Assembly: GCF_009389715.1 (NCBI RefSeq)
Contig: NC_052393.1
Location: 5,580,001-5,644,000 of the forward strand
Length of the DNA: 64,000 nt
Reading direction: 5' to 3'
From: Phoenix dactylifera
Taxonomy: Eukaryota > Streptophyta > Magnoliopsida > Arecales > Arecaceae
Of this stretch, positions 51,501 to 64,000 are shown one piece after another; the stretch's first letter is position 1; every line of letters starts with the position of its first letter. Position numbers and translations under genes: made by a program. The notes below the pieces were generated by a model, which saw only the letters and a list, made by a program, of their open reading frames with translations, was not told the DNA's origin and made no database searches.

Positions 51501-54500
51501 GATTTCATTTTCTTCTCCCATTAGTCTTCAGTCAAATGTTTATCATGCATATAATCTTTGCATTTAATACTCACGAATCCAATTTATGCACAAATCTAGA
51601 AGAAAACACAAGCAAGATATTGAAATAAAGACATACCACAACAAGCCAGCCTCAAGTAAAGCATCCTGTAGCTCAGATGATACAGAAACATGAGCTGCCG
51701 TTTGGAGCGCAGCATCAACAGCTGCCGGAGCAAGCTCTAATTCAGTACAGTGCACAATATCCTCAATAAGGCCCCCAAATTTGAGAATTTCAGCTCTTGC
51801 TGTGTCAAACTGACTTATGACTGAAAATGTACGCATCACATTTGCAACAATGATGGTAGCAGGTTCATTTGCAGGCGTTGTAGGCTGAACCACACACATG
51901 CAACGGGAAAGAAGAGTTGCCAAGAGAGGTATCCCACCATCTCTGATAAGTTCTTCGCCGTTCAACGAAGATGATGCGCACCTGAGAGAGGATAAGAAAC
52001 ATATTACAGCCCAAAAGTACATCCCTCATTCTCTAGAACAAAACAAATATAAAGAAAAAACAACAAAAAAAATCAGGAAGAATTGAAAGTGAACTAGTTA
52101 CGTCAGCCAAACTAATTCTGAAGCTGCAATGAGTAGTGGGGCCCTATCAGATGAAAGGAAATTGTTATCATCTTTGTCTACAGTAACAGCATTAAGCAAC
52201 ATTGGATAGCCAGCATATTTGAAAGGTTCCAGGAGATCTCCATGTCGCCTGTACAAGATACACTGTCCCTTCAATAGAAGCAATAGCCTCCAAACCTGTG
52301 GACCTTGCAATCCTTGCATGGTTGCCTGCAAGAGTGTAATATGGTTATAACTTCAACAACTTCTTACAACAACAGAAAAAACAAATAGTTGTTAACTATA
52401 GCAGCTTGATATTAAATTTATTGGTCTGTGGTATTACTTATTTCTGGCATGAACTTTTCTTCATGGTATCAATTTATAAATAGCAAATACACACTAGTGT
52501 AAGCAAATGTATACTCACAAGCATGTTTTTCCCTGTATACATATGCTATGCAGATATTCTGTTTTATACAGGGATCAGAGACTCATGATAAATTCACAAT
52601 ATTAACAAGAACATTGTAAAGTTTCTCCAACCATGTGTATTCAGTTTTTGAGAACAAGATGAACTTTCCCAGGCAAAAGATGTAAATTACATCCACTACC
52701 TACCTGCAGTCAGAATAGTATTCGTGGTTTTATATTCCATTGAGTTATTTAAAGCCCATACACATGGGTCGACTGTTAAGATGCAGAAGATTGATTAACT
52801 ACTCATCTACTGGCAATGATGATAAGACCCTAGATAATGTTTTGCACAAGAATGAAGACAAAACTAGGTCGATGGAAGAGATCAGAACATGAATTGCCAG
52901 AAATCAGCATCCTTTATGAATAAAGATGATATAATGCTACAAGTATGGTTAAAAAGCATCGGGAAAGCTTTAATTACCTGCACAGTGCCATTCCTTAACA
53001 TTGACACATGCGAACTTTAAATGCAGTCAATCCCATATTAGACTGCCCAAACTCCACCGTTTTGCATGCCTCTAATCATGATATGCTGAACCGACCGAAT
53101 CCGGAACCGGTCGATTCACACCGGTAGAGGTTAAACATTAAATTTTCCGTGCATCAGGGCCGAAACCCGACCAAACCAGCCAAACCGGTATGGTACCGGT
53201 TCGGTTCGGTACGGTACCGGTTCGGTTCGGTACGGTACCGGTACCATACTGGTATCGATGCCCACCGGTATGTCAGTACGGCTTATCTTGCGTCTAATGC
53301 ATCTTTCACTAATATGCATTGCCTATGTCTTAACAGAATCATAGTCTGATAATCATGGATTCAAATAAAGCTTACAGGATTTTTTTGTCATAAAGGTAGA
53401 AATCATTTTCAAGGGCACATTACATATATTGACATAACTAGGGGGCACTAAACTATTACAACATAAGATGAAGTGTGACAATGATAATATGTAAGAGAAC
53501 AATTACACGTCAAATATCATGAATTTTACTCTACAGTCCATCAGCAACAGAGCATATACCAGAAAAGGCTTGCATCATTCATTTACTTCCACTAGTTTGT
53601 TCAAGGGTTATAGTCCAATTTTGTTAAAAATAGGGCTATGAACTTATGACAGCATGTCTGATGCTTCAGTTAGAAAATATAATATTAGAACAAAAACGCA
53701 AGGAGCTAAAGAATACCTGCAATCTCTCATAAGCCTTCTGGACAGCAACAAACTTCTCCCTGCCTTCAGGATTTTTGTCGGGATGATATCTTATTGCTAG
53801 TTTTCTGTATTGGCGTTTAAGTTTTTCTTCATCAATGTTTTCAATCTTCTTGGATGTGCTACATTCATCCGTCTCCGAAGGTTGCCCGTTACCAGCATTC
53901 TCACCAATTACAATGTCATCCAGAGAGATCTCCAATATCTTGCAAGCTTCTTCCTCGGATAGATCCATCGGCCGTCGAGTTAATTCTTCACGCCACATTG
54001 ACAACAACGACTGCAAAAACTCTACATGCTCAACAATGGGCCAATTGGGAAACCTTATCTCATCACATAAATTTCGGAGGTAGTAACGATGACACCACAT
54101 TTCATCTTTTAACTCGGGATAAGTTACTGGAGGCATGGGAGCATATTCATACAAGGAATGGCAGTGCTGTGATAACTTCTGAGGGAAATCACCCAGATGC
54201 TGCAAAATCTGACAGAAATCGAATAGCAACATATGATATGCCCAGGGTGCATAATAACTAGAAACATAGATCCAAAACAAAGACTGAAAAATGATGTCAA
54301 GGAAAAGAAAGAAATGAATTTCAAGATGCAATGGCTTAAGATGAGAAACCTGACGAATCAGATGTTCTGCTCGCATCTTATGTGTCCAGATTATTTCTGG
54401 GGTATCAGAATCAGATACCATTGCCGCAGCAAATGCAGCAGGTCCGCTACGCTCCAACACATACAACAAGGATTCCGGAAGAAGTCCACCCAGTACACTA

Positions 54501-57500
54501 CGCTTTGCCAAGGGTAATGATGAAGACAATGCTGCCTCCTCACCACCATGAAATGCTTGATGTACATGTGTCACAGAGAAGAGTTGTGCAATTGAAAGAA
54601 GATTAGACCCAGGATATGCTAGAGCAAAGTAAAAGGCGCCCGTGCTGTATAGTCGAACCATTGCCTTGGGATTTCTAGTCACAATTGCTTTCAGCAGAGC
54701 AGCAGCACTCTCAACAATACTCGGTTCCCCAGTAAGCAAAGCCTGATTTTTTTAATATATAAAAAATAGATATAGGTATCAGACCTGTCTAAGTTTTAGA
54801 AGCTTCCAAAATTCCATTTTTTTTAGGAATAACATACAGCATGTGCTTCTACCAAAAAAGAACATGCACAAAATGAAATTATTTACCAGTATCCTAAGTT
54901 TTTCTCATTATCATCGATTCATTTCGATTAAAAAAAAAATTGCTTACTATAATAGAACCAGGGTCAAATGTCCAATATATAATAATCATACCAGGAGCTC
55001 AGAAACTACCTGAGCAACATGTGGAAGGCATCGTGGGCTCGACAGGATTCGTTTAACCCTTGGTGTTGGAGTGACAACCTCTCCAGCGTCATCAAGATCA
55101 GAATGTGCAGACACCATGCTATGTAATATAGACAATGCAGCCTCTCCCACCTAAAAACAGGAATGTTTAATTGCAGCAACATAAGTATTAAGGCATAATA
55201 AAATCAATAGAAGTGGTACAGAAAGAGATTATTGTATTTATATTACACAGCAATCAAGTTAACTTAGTATGCAATAGAACACACACATAATTAGATGTTG
55301 AGTGCTAAAGTGAGTATAAATACATTAGCCAACTCGTATCATGTGATTAAAATAATCCATGGTGCAAGGTGACATAAAGAACAGCAACACAAGCTGAAGA
55401 ACTCAAAACATATGCACATAAATTAGACTTTACAAATGAGTGCCATAGTTATAAATAACAATAGCAACAGTAATTTATCTGTATTATATCATGCAATTAT
55501 AGTGCTATAGAGCATTGGCATCTCAAAGTCTATAAAATAATTTACAACAGCAAGTTGGTTAATGAAGAAAGATGAAAGTACTGCTAGTGCAATAAAGAAA
55601 AAATATTATCATTTTATCACTAACAAAGCAAGTAAAATTACTGTTGCCAATACTGCTGGACATTAATTAATCCATAAATTTCTATACGTTTAGACAAGAT
55701 TCAGTTCCCAGTTGTTAAATGTAGCATCAAGATACCTGAACTGGAGTTAAAACAAGAATTCGAACCGCCAGTGCCCAGCGCAGTTCACGGATATCCCGCA
55801 ATCGCTTCCAGTCAGACATACCAGAAGCCCAACATCTTGTTGTCCAGTCAATCGTTTTCTTTGACCAAAACCTTCTGATTGCATCTTTCTCTAGTGGACC
55901 AACTTTTGAACCATCCTTGTCAATGAACATCCATTCCTTTAGAGGTTCCAGAAAAGCAGTAGCTGCTATAAGATTAGATTGCAAAGGTATGGAAGTCCTC
56001 TCAGAAGCCTCATGAGCTGCAGTTAAGAGATCAACAGCTAAAACACACCCCCCGACCAAAACACAAGCTTCAACATTTGAAAGATCTTTCATCAAGACCT
56101 GCAAAATAGGAATATAAGAACTGAACATTTAGTACTAGAATAGGGGATGAACAAACTTAGCAAAAATACAGTATCTCAAATTTAGGAGTAAAAGAACAAA
56201 TTTTTCACAGGATAAAAGTTTCACATTCCCATGGTCTTGTTAAAATACAAAACGAGAGAATAAGAACTTTACCACACTAATAGAAAAAAAAAAAATTAAT
56301 AACCATGAAAGTGCAGAAGCCACAAAAGCGTGATAGATGATAGCTGTTTTCCTGAAAACAAGCAGTCCCTTCCCACTGGATCTCATTTAAGTGATCTGGA
56401 AGATCATTAGTGATCCCAAAGCATGGAAAATGTTTTTGCCATGCATGTCTATTATCACTTCATAGGTACATGTTAGCCTCTAAGCATCATTTATATCAAT
56501 TACGAAGACTGACTTATATAGAGAATCAAGAAGGAAGGATCTTGGATAAATAAATCATCTCTTCAAATGTGTCATCTTCTTCTTTGCTTTGCAATATATC
56601 ACCATAAGTTATCATAAGTCACCAAAAACTCTTTCCCTTTTCATCTTTTAGACTTTTATGATATCCCGAACTTCAAAAGGAAACATAGTCCTACACAAGA
56701 TATAAGTTAGCTTCAGACTTTTCCATAAAAGCAAAACCACAGACAGGTTTAGGAGTCGCACCTTTGGTCGACAATTATGTCCTTGCTTCCACCAAAGTCC
56801 ATTTTATTTCGTTAAGAGGATAAAACTGATGAAATATTATTCTTTGACTTCCTATACAAGCATAAATTTTTCATCCTCAGAATTACTTTGATGAGACTTT
56901 GTCTTATCATCAGCAACCAATGTTTCAGCTGATTTGATCAAGAAACTCTAACAACTGATGACTACGGTCTACAGGAAAAAAATCTTCAATAAAATCCACC
57001 TGAATTCATGGGGGTTGCTGGGCTGCATACCCATACATTAGACTATGATGTTGAGTGCTCCTAATATATAGCTGCACTGTTTCTTGCGAGTAGCTACATA
57101 ATAGCCTTGCACATACAATGTTTATAATTGGTACTCTGACTGGCACATATATGTCTGTTTCTTTCATGCATCAAAGAGTTGCATCTATAAACTGCCTTAG
57201 GGTGATTCCGTTCCTTCCATGTCTCATGGATTGGAGAGGCATACAGTTGCTTCAAGGAGTTATTCAATCTCTCTTTCCAACCATCATCATACTGAATCCC
57301 AGAGAATTCGAATAGATCTAGCAACCCACTTAAATAATTAAAGAAAAATCTATTCTTCTTTCCTAAGACTAGCAGAATGCACAAGAACCACAAGATCAGC
57401 TTTGATTAGTCATCAAGAGCTGCTACAATAATGAATGCATTACAAAAAAAAAAAAAATCAACCAGATTGAGATGACACTATATGCTTATAGAACGAAAAA

Positions 57501-60500
57501 CAACTTTCTGCCATAATCATCACCTTTAATTGCCACCATTACCATCATTAAAAAATAATTAATTATCAGGTATGCAAACTAGAAAGGGGGTCATGTTACC
57601 AGCCATCCAGGCAACAATAATCCAACACTACTTGCACATGCAACCCTACAAAAGTATTGGAAAAACATCTCTTCACATTTTACTCCCAAAACCTAGACTT
57701 TTGTCCCATTAACCACTTATAGGAGCCCATTTTCACAGATGCTTGATTTGGACATATCCGAACACCAGACTGCAAAAATCATCCATTTAGACTCCCATTC
57801 TATATTCGAGGATTCAGGTTATTTTTTTCAGTGTTAATAACATCATGACATTTTAATTTCTCAATTCCCAGGAACCTTTTAAAGCAAAGATTTCCAGAAT
57901 AAATTATCTCATAGTATTCATCCACAAGGTTGGTGTGTTAGAGATGCTTGTTTTAACTTGATGTGGAATATTACGTTCTCATGACATTTTTCTTCTTGCA
58001 AGCAGAATATGCCAGCTTATCTATCCATGGATGTGATCCTGTCCTAGCATGCTCCTATATGAGCTTCAGAGGACATTACCTTCTACTGGTGCTGGATATT
58101 AGTACAATCCTGTAACATAACTTACTCTAGCCTACCAAATTAATGCTTTTGGAGCCATTTAAACATTCTTCACATTACAAAGGCAAGCAAAAGATGCATC
58201 AGGAAAGTATTTACTACCTTTAAAAGAAGAAGCAGGCGGTGCCTTAATGCTCGATCATCTGTTCGGTCCAACAGAACTGTAATATGAGCAGTACCATCAA
58301 AAGGGCCGACAGTCTTATAATGCTGTTCATACACAATAGTCATTGCCCTTGCACAAAGCTCTCTTACTGAAGAGCCACCACCTCCACCAAAGCCATCCAA
58401 TCTTCCCATATCGCACCAGTCATCAGATGGACCCAATTCATCAGGAACAGCACCATCTACAGTAAGCCCCGTGTCAGCATCACACAAGAAACGATGATAT
58501 AATGCTCTAAAAAATGCAACTGGGTCTCGAAGAGGAAAATCCTGTGCTCGGCCACTGCTCCCACTCTCAAGCAGCAAACGAAGATAATACTGCCCCACAC
58601 AAACTTCCTTCGATAAGCTGGGGTAGCTAACTGAAAACTCAGCATAGTTCCAAGATATTTGGGGTGCACTATCATGTCCACTCTTAACCTCAACCATTGC
58701 ACCTCCCGGAACAATGTCCTCTGATCGTTCCTTTTCAACATCTAGATTATGAACTTCTGCTTGTAAAGCCTCCCTCAGCTCTTGCCTGGTACGTTCATTC
58801 CATATTAAATCAGGTCTGTTGTGATCCAGGCCAAATGCTCGCCAAAACTCATACCAATTACACAGTAATCTTCCAGATCCCACAGGAGTGTTTTCTACAA
58901 AAACCTGAGCAGGGGCGGGCAGGTCAGAATTCAAGGAACCAACAATACTAGCTTCAGAGTCAACTGAATATGAAGCATTTGAATCCAATATTTGTGATAC
59001 ACTAGTTTGGTGGACATTATCGGCAACAACAGCCCCTGAGGCAGCATTAAGTGGTACAACATGGGATGATTCAACAGTCTGATTTACACCTGGGAGGGTA
59101 GAGGCAGGCACTGGAAACTGCCCAATATTGGACTCTTGGGCAGATTTTTGATAGTTTTCTGGTCCTGCTGAAGCACCAACAGCTATCTGCTTTGATAAAT
59201 CACCATCTTCAACATTATTAGATGGAGGCATTCCATGTTCTTGAGATGTTATGCCTCTTCCAAAGCGGCCCCTTCTCTGCTGCAGTATGCGTCTCTGCCT
59301 CCTCCTAGTAAGAGGTGCTTCCTCATTTTGAGAATCTTCAAAACTTCCATCAGAACGTGTATGCAAATAAGCAACAAGCCCAGGAGGAAGAACTCTTGAC
59401 AGCAAAACAAGGGCAGGTTGATAAGAATCAGCCCAAAGAGCTACAAGCTGCCGACTAACATCACGGCGCTCACCAGCAAGAAGGAAAAAAGCATGCAGCA
59501 AGTGCCTCAAGAGAGCACCATCTCTCAAAGCAGCATCTCGCATAGATTCTGCCGCAATTGCATCCTCCTCTGCAATAGTACGCATGATGACAGCTACCGT
59601 CTCTCTTACACTTCCAGCAGGGTGTCCAAACAATGCAAACAACCGACGCCGCAAACCAGCAACTTCACGTAGTAATTCAACAAATATAGTATGTTGAGTT
59701 GTTTCACCATGAGGTTCACAAAGCATAGCTTCAAAAACTTCCACAACTGACATTGACAATAATGGAGACACAGATGTGGGTTTCAATCTGTTGACAAGGA
59801 TAGTAACATAATTCTGATGCGCAAAAAGTACAGATTTGGTATGCATGTAAGTCGCATGCTGCTCTCCCTTTGAGTCCATCAATATGTTAGCATCACCGGG
59901 ACCGCCACCAATGAGCATAGCAACGAGTCCTGCTGCCTCAGCTGCTACTCCCTCTGACCCATTCCTGAGTAGCCCCATAATTCTCCCAACAGCAGCAGGA
60001 AATGACATCACATGTGATGCCGCATTTCTTGATGCAAGTAACCTACGCAGACATGCAATGAACCCCATAATCGTTGCTGCCGCTTTTGGTGATGGAGGTG
60101 GAGGGGGTGGAGCTTCAGGAGGAAGGTTCGGTGTTGCTGGAAGCATTGTAATTAAAGCCATCAAGACTACCTCAGGCACTTCAATGTTAGGAGGTACTCC
60201 AGTATAGGGTATACATGCATTAAATTCTCTTATTCTACGCCATAACTTTGCTCTTGAACCAGGGACCGAACCCCCTTCAGCTACAGCATCTTTGGCAGCA
60301 GCAGCTAGATGCTTTAGATGCATCGTTGCAGTTTCCACATCAGCAACTGAACGCTGCTGACCAAGAGGAAATTGCTGCGACTGAAGACAGGCTCTTGCAC
60401 AAGGTGGATCTATGCGGTGACCAGGCATGGTCAACCTTGGAAGCACGGGAACAGGACATTGGCCCTGTTAGGATTGAAATTAAGAAGCATGTCAAACATA

Positions 60501-63500
60501 ACATAAATGATCCAGTTGCATAGAGTGAAGACAAAAAATAGCTAAAGAAAGGAAAATAGCTAGAATAGGAAAATGATGCACAAATGGTATGATACATGTG
60601 CTTACTGCATGGATGAGAGACAAATGAACCTACCTCAGTTTGCAAAACATCTCGAACTGCTGCAAGCAAGTTATCACGGGACGTACTTGCATACACCTGG
60701 AATTGCAGTCACAAACACATTTAGAAAGTTTCCTTCATGATAGGCATCATTAGGTAGCAGTTACTTACATGAATAGGGCATCCATCATTGAATTCAACTG
60801 CAAACATCTGTGGCTCTTCCGCGAACCGAACAAGAGAACTTACTGCAGATAACGGTCGAACAATAACAGCCTGGATGGCCCCACAGAAATTTCAGTCAAT
60901 GCGAGTGATAAGAATCATTGTAAGTAAAAGAAAAACTACAGCAATGGTATAACGAATAACAGATCAATTTAATAAACCAGAAGACAACAATAGCCATTGG
61001 AGACAAGAAAATCGTGCTTGAACAATAAAGCTGACTACATGTTAGCTTTTAAGTTATAGCAATAAGAGCACAGTGCCCTGAGTGATCAAGATCTCCTTAG
61101 TTACCAAAAGAAGATTACTAAACAAGCATAGTTTTAAAAAGTTAACCCATTAATCCACACTAACAAGGGCTTTTAACAAGCTAATTCGTATTTGAAGCAC
61201 ATTCAAATAACAAGTTTTAAATCATTAATAGCTTCCTAGCAGAATCAGGAGGGAAAAAAAAGGTGATGCTCCAAATACAAAAGTTACATGGTCAATTGTC
61301 TAAATTAAATGCAAAATCAAATATAGGAAACAAAATATATCATTAACAATTTTATAAGAGCATGGAAGCATGGAAGCCAAACATAATAGCTTTGACATTT
61401 GAAATGTATATATATGAGTGTGTATGTGTGTGCATATGTATCACTGCATCTCTCTCTCTCCCCCCCTCTCTCTCTGTCCCCCTCTCCCACCCACCCCCCC
61501 CTCTCTCTCTCTCTGCATGTGTGTGTCCGTAACTACCTCCATGCCCCCCTCCTTCCCCCCTCCTTCTCTCTGCATTGTGCGTTTGTAACTACCTCCATGC
61601 CTCAAGCAGCTATACCAATTTAAACTTAAAGCAGCAAAAAACTTGGGGGTACCTCATAGTTATCAGGCCGCCTTTCGACAAGTGAAACCTTTGTAAGAAT
61701 AAGTTGACGCGATACAGAATCACCTTGCTCTCCAAGTCCTCCCTTGGGTCCAACTCCCAAACTTAAGCTCTCAACATTAGCGGTTCCATGAGCAGCAGAA
61801 CGTAACCTTGTCACAGACCATCCTCCATGTGGGGTTTCATCTGCTCCAACTGCCTCCTTGGCTGCAAAATACAATGAACTATTGAAGAAATTAAACTACG
61901 AATATCATGGATACCAGTACTTAAGATAGCAAGGAAGAGTATTATAATTTAACAGCGTCCCAAGAAGTCATTATAGTTGTATAAACAATTAATGAAGTTG
62001 CATTTCCTAGGAAAAAATGTCATTCATACCCTTATTAGTTATTTATGATTTCTAGAAAAATTATAAAAGTCGGTACTAAAAAGAATCAAAGTTGAGGCTA
62101 TTTTCAGGAAAAATCTGCTTCAATCAAGAAATATACGAGTAATTCATTTTTCCAGATCATGGGAACTCACACAGAAGAAGAAGTTTGATTCTACAGTGAT
62201 GGAAAAGTTCCACTGGATGATAAGGTCAACCAAGAAAACCAAACAGATTGATGCAAAAAATTATAGCAGTTAAATACTATTTGCGTTATTTAAACACCAT
62301 CGAACCACCAAATATTGAAGTTTAGTCTCAGATGAAGAGCTGCATGAGTTGTCTACTTTGCAGATTAATATGTCCTATTAATTTCGAGTTTTATGTTTCT
62401 TTACATACAGAAACTAAGTGGAAATTACTAATTAAAAGAAAAGAAGGTCCAAAAAAGGAAAACGGAAGATACAGAAACAGATTGGGGAAGGAATAACACT
62501 TAGGTTGGAACAACTTTAGTCAACAGTACCCAACCAACAAATTATTACGCACTCATGTCAATCATTTTGGCTGAGTCTGACAAGTTAATTGTGTCAGTTC
62601 ACACAAAACTAGTACTCTACTCATTCCACAAATTTCATTTAGTATTTAATTGAAAGAAGCGATGCAGGAAACGATGTACTAGATATGCTATGTGATCAAC
62701 TTGTATTGAGAGTTGTCAAAGAATGAGAGAAGCAGTTTGGGCTATGACAACAACACTTTTATAAAGGATGCCTAAATGAACACGCCAAGGCTGATAGTCT
62801 CATGCCCACATAAAAAACTGAGAAGTGGAGCACCAATGACTATTTTGTTTGATCAACCAATTGTGGTTGAACTCAAAAACTGCAATTTGAATTAATGTTT
62901 GATAAGTGCATCTAATACTTATCTTGAACATGCTGCCGGGTACTAAGGAGCCATTATCTACAGTGAAAGAACTGAGAAATTTCATCTCAATGTAAGTAAT
63001 TTAAATATAAATATATGATAATTTCATCCGACAGCTCGGATATGAATTATAAATTACAAAGAAATGAACAAGGAGCAGAGGATACTGAACTTTCTAGGGA
63101 AAATCACGTCTCTGGGACATCTAGCAATAGTCAGTAATAACATATAAATTTCTAAGTGGTAGGGGCTAGAAATATGCTCACAAGTTTTGACATCCTTAGT
63201 TCTACAATTCTGCTTCATACATATACCACTCTGTGTTGTTTTTCAAACATATTATTTAATTTTAAAAAAAAAATGATAGAAAAGATTTTGTTCCTTTTTA
63301 ATACATAATACCATTACCTTACACCCAAAGCCCGTGCCTGTTTCCAACCTCACTGGAAGGAGCTAACTCAATGCTAGATGAGTAGTAGATGGATTACAAC
63401 ATGAAAAGCACATAGAACTTATGTGTATTGGAATATCACCTCAAAACGATTTTAGTCCTGGTCATGATTCTCTCTCTCTCTCTCTAGGTGGTGGTGCAAA

Positions 63501-64000
63501 ACACTTGATTTATCCAACAAGTAACACAATATTGACAAAAAAACGACTATATCATCCAGCAATAAAAATGTTTTCTTTCGTAACCTAGAAACCTGTTTAT
63601 AACATAAGAATCCAAGTATCAAAAGCAACTTATAAAATAGAATGTAGAAGCACATTTCAGGCTTCTTCCAAAAACATACCCCTTTTCTTGATAAAATCTG
63701 CAACTGTCATTGACTGAGAATTGTCGACCGATAACAACAAGCCAGCAGTAGATTTTGCAGTTTTAGTCTGCACAAAATATGATGGTTATATAACACAAGG
63801 AGGAAAAAGCAAAACTCTTTCTGCAGCCATCAACAATCTAAATTAGATAAATAGAAAGCGATACTTTTTGTAAAGGACTGAGAAGGCTCCAACCGTACCA
63901 CATTGGATATAATTGCAGTGTTAGATGATCCAGAGGCAGCTTTAAAGGCTTTACTTTTTCTTCCATATAATGGACAAAGAACAAATCCTCCAGGTTCGCT
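36526..64000 (-). CDS. GRV2: GRV2/KAM2, DnaJ-domain endosomal protein (RME-8 homologue), N-terminus off the window
   Basis: Coding exons, 5' to 3': 64000(+)-63899, 63767-63680, 61861-61653, 60870-60769, 60696-60634, 60464-58218, 56098-55736, 55150-55010, 54742-54350, 54208-53717, 52325-52102, 51981-51637, 51431-51137, 48027-47575, 47499-47154, 44332-43989, 43911-43438, 42110-41986, 39956-39833, 38389-38321, 36738-36526. All 20 junctions are GT..AG and in phase, giving 2,403 residues before TAG. The missing N-terminus is about 150 residues, judged by the ~2,550 of Arabidopsis GRV2. Features (residue 1 = base 64000): a proline-rich loop near 290, IWN-type repeats near 742, 1223, 1690 and 2020, a GYF-like module at about 992-1045, and a J domain with HPD at 1378-1380. 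RME-8 proteins recruit Hsc70 to endosomes. GRV2 is needed for vacuolar sorting, gravitropism and endosome shape. No frame break is visible. Confidence 0.95.
36739..38320 (-). other. Last coding intron of GRV2 with a MITE
   Basis: 1.6-kb intron between exons 38389-38321 and 36738-36526. It contains the 202-bp TTA-flanked element at 37209-37410 and otherwise AT-rich sequence. Confidence 0.8.
37209..37410. mobile_element. 202-bp Harbinger/Tourist-like MITE
   Basis: The ends GGGCCTATTTGGATA and (complement of right end) GGGTCCGTTTGGATA match at 12 of 15 positions. They are flanked by TTA at 37206-37208 and 37411-37413. It has no coding capacity and lies in a GRV2 intron. Confidence 0.65.
39957..41985 (-). 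other. GRV2 intron, about 2.0 kb
   Basis: Flanked by exons 42110-41986 and 39956-39833 with GTAAGT-type donor and TTTATAG acceptor. AT-rich with no recognised element. Confidence 0.8.
44333..47153 (-). other. GRV2 intron, about 2.8 kb, with repeat islands
   Basis: Flanked by exons 47499-47154 and 44332-43989. It contains a GC-rich island rich in CCGGTTC/GGTTCAC words (about 45890-46400) and the inverted repeat at 46625-46875. The remainder is AT-rich and featureless. Confidence 0.8.
46625..46875. repeat. Long imperfect inverted repeat (foldback) in a GRV2 intron
   Basis: The left arm runs from about 46625 to 46728 and the right arm from about 46760 to 46875. GGCCGCGGGAAGC (46646-46658) is mirrored by GCTTCCCGCGGCC (46827-46839). 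GGGTCCGGCTG (46696-46706) is mirrored by CAGCCGGACCC (46779-46789). A CTGTTTT..AAAACA stretch is also mirrored. The centre reads ACGTGATGCCGACTTCACTT. The arms are about 80% alike by eye. I found no target duplication and the element family is not known to me. Confidence 0.65.
48028..51136 (-). other. GRV2 intron, about 3.1 kb
   Basis: The largest intron in the window, between exons 51431-51137 and 48027-47575. It has no gene. A stretch at 49918-50100 repeats GGTAYGCC/CCGGTTTGGCAT words resembling those in two other GRV2 introns. Confidence 0.8.
53090..53280. repeat. CCGGTTCGGTACGG tandem island in a GRV2 intron
   Basis: A 21-bp unit, TACCGGTTCGGTTCGGTACGG, occurs twice in perfect tandem (53194-53214, 53215-53235). 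It is flanked by degenerate variants (CCGGAACCGGTCGATTC, ACCGGTATGTC). The unit is itself partly palindromic because GGTACC and ACCGGT sit at the junctions. Confidence 0.85.
53717..54208 (-). other. GRV2: GRV2 exon carrying the J domain
   Basis: The exon starts and ends in phase 0 (164 codons). It ends with the J-domain core KLKRQYRKLAIRYHPDKNP, where HPD (bases 53785-53777) is the motif that stimulates Hsp70 ATPase. As in other RME-8 proteins the J domain sits mid-protein. The next exon continues with the conserved ATMQGLQGPQ segment. Confidence 0.9.
55736..56098 (-). other. GRV2: GRV2 exon carrying a GYF-like (GYF_2) module
   Basis: The exon encodes EWMFIDKDGSKVGPLEKDAI and, further on, TTRCWASGMSDWKRLRDI. 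This has the spacing of a GYF_2 module: aromatic start, GP turn and a conserved W..GM.DW end. RME-8 homologues carry it between the first two IWN-type repeats. Confidence 0.8.
56099..58217 (-). other. GRV2 intron, about 2.1 kb
   Basis: Between exons 60464-58218 and 56098-55736. AT-rich with no recognised mobile element or RNA gene. Confidence 0.8.
61441..61590. repeat. Pyrimidine-rich low-complexity tract in a GRV2 intron
   Basis: (TC)n and C-runs dominate from 61448 to 61515. The words GTAACTACCTCCATGCC and CTCTCTGCAT(G/T)GTG(T/C)G recur about 57 bp apart, showing a small internal duplication. It lies about 60-200 bp upstream of an exon on the plus strand, i.e. inside the intron 61652-60871. 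Confidence 0.7.
61862..63679 (-). other. GRV2 intron, about 1.8 kb
   Basis: Between exons 63767-63680 and 61861-61653. AT-rich. Holds a short (TC)n run at 63469-63486 and no recognised element. Confidence 0.8.

Noticed and set aside
53666..54739. A single 357-residue frame over two GRV2 exons
   Set aside because: It reads through the 54209-54349 intron. The residues there do not fit GRV2, and removing them with GT..AG sites keeps phase.

Overview
The window is nuclear DNA of a flowering plant. Its genes are split by GT..AG introns of up to about 3 kb, and several introns carry transposon debris. Most of the intergenic DNA is AT-rich and full of plant-type repeats. I infer a monocot with a moderately large genome, possibly a palm, from the coding style, the GC-rich 5' part of the XTH gene and the repeat content. 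The species cannot be fixed without a database search.

Layout. 1-14 kb is a repeat-rich gene desert: two unrelated tandem-repeat families (about 0.46-1.02 kb, and 2.14-2.89 kb with a 302-bp period), a probable 2.07-kb solo LTR (5.07-7.13 kb), a 1.45-kb miniature LTR retrotransposon with primer-binding site and polypurine tract (9.24-10.69 kb), and a LINE RNase H fossil (11.1-11.5 kb). Next come three plus-strand genes: a three-exon plastid-type DUF760 protein (14.56-21.49 kb), a four-exon xyloglucan endotransglucosylase/hydrolase of the XTH27-30 type (26.18-28.93 kb), and a three-coding-exon acidic protein (32.22-33.85 kb). An AT microsatellite of about 800 bp with two long palindromes separates the second and third genes. 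A 1,032-bp Harbinger-like MITE lies at 34.74-35.77 kb.

From 36.5 kb to the right edge the minus strand is one gene, GRV2/KAM2. This is the plant RME-8 homologue, a giant DnaJ-domain protein of endosomes. I resolved 21 coding exons (2,403 residues plus stop). All junctions are in phase, and the N-terminal end lies beyond base 64000. Its introns hold a hairpin-forming inverted repeat and several islands built on a CCGGTTYGGTA-like theme.

The genes do not form an operon or an obvious pathway. They act in plastid, cell wall, (inferred) cell cycle and endosome. The observation most worth following up is the acidic-protein gene. It has a perfect mitosis-specific activator (MSA) site in an 8-bp inverted repeat just upstream, and its product carries a textbook extended destruction box and two copies of an LPxxxGKHxRF motif. 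Together these suggest an uncharacterised G2/M protein degraded by APC/C. A second observation is that two unrelated repeat families carry exact plant snRNA-type upstream elements placed about 25-27 bp from TATA-like boxes.
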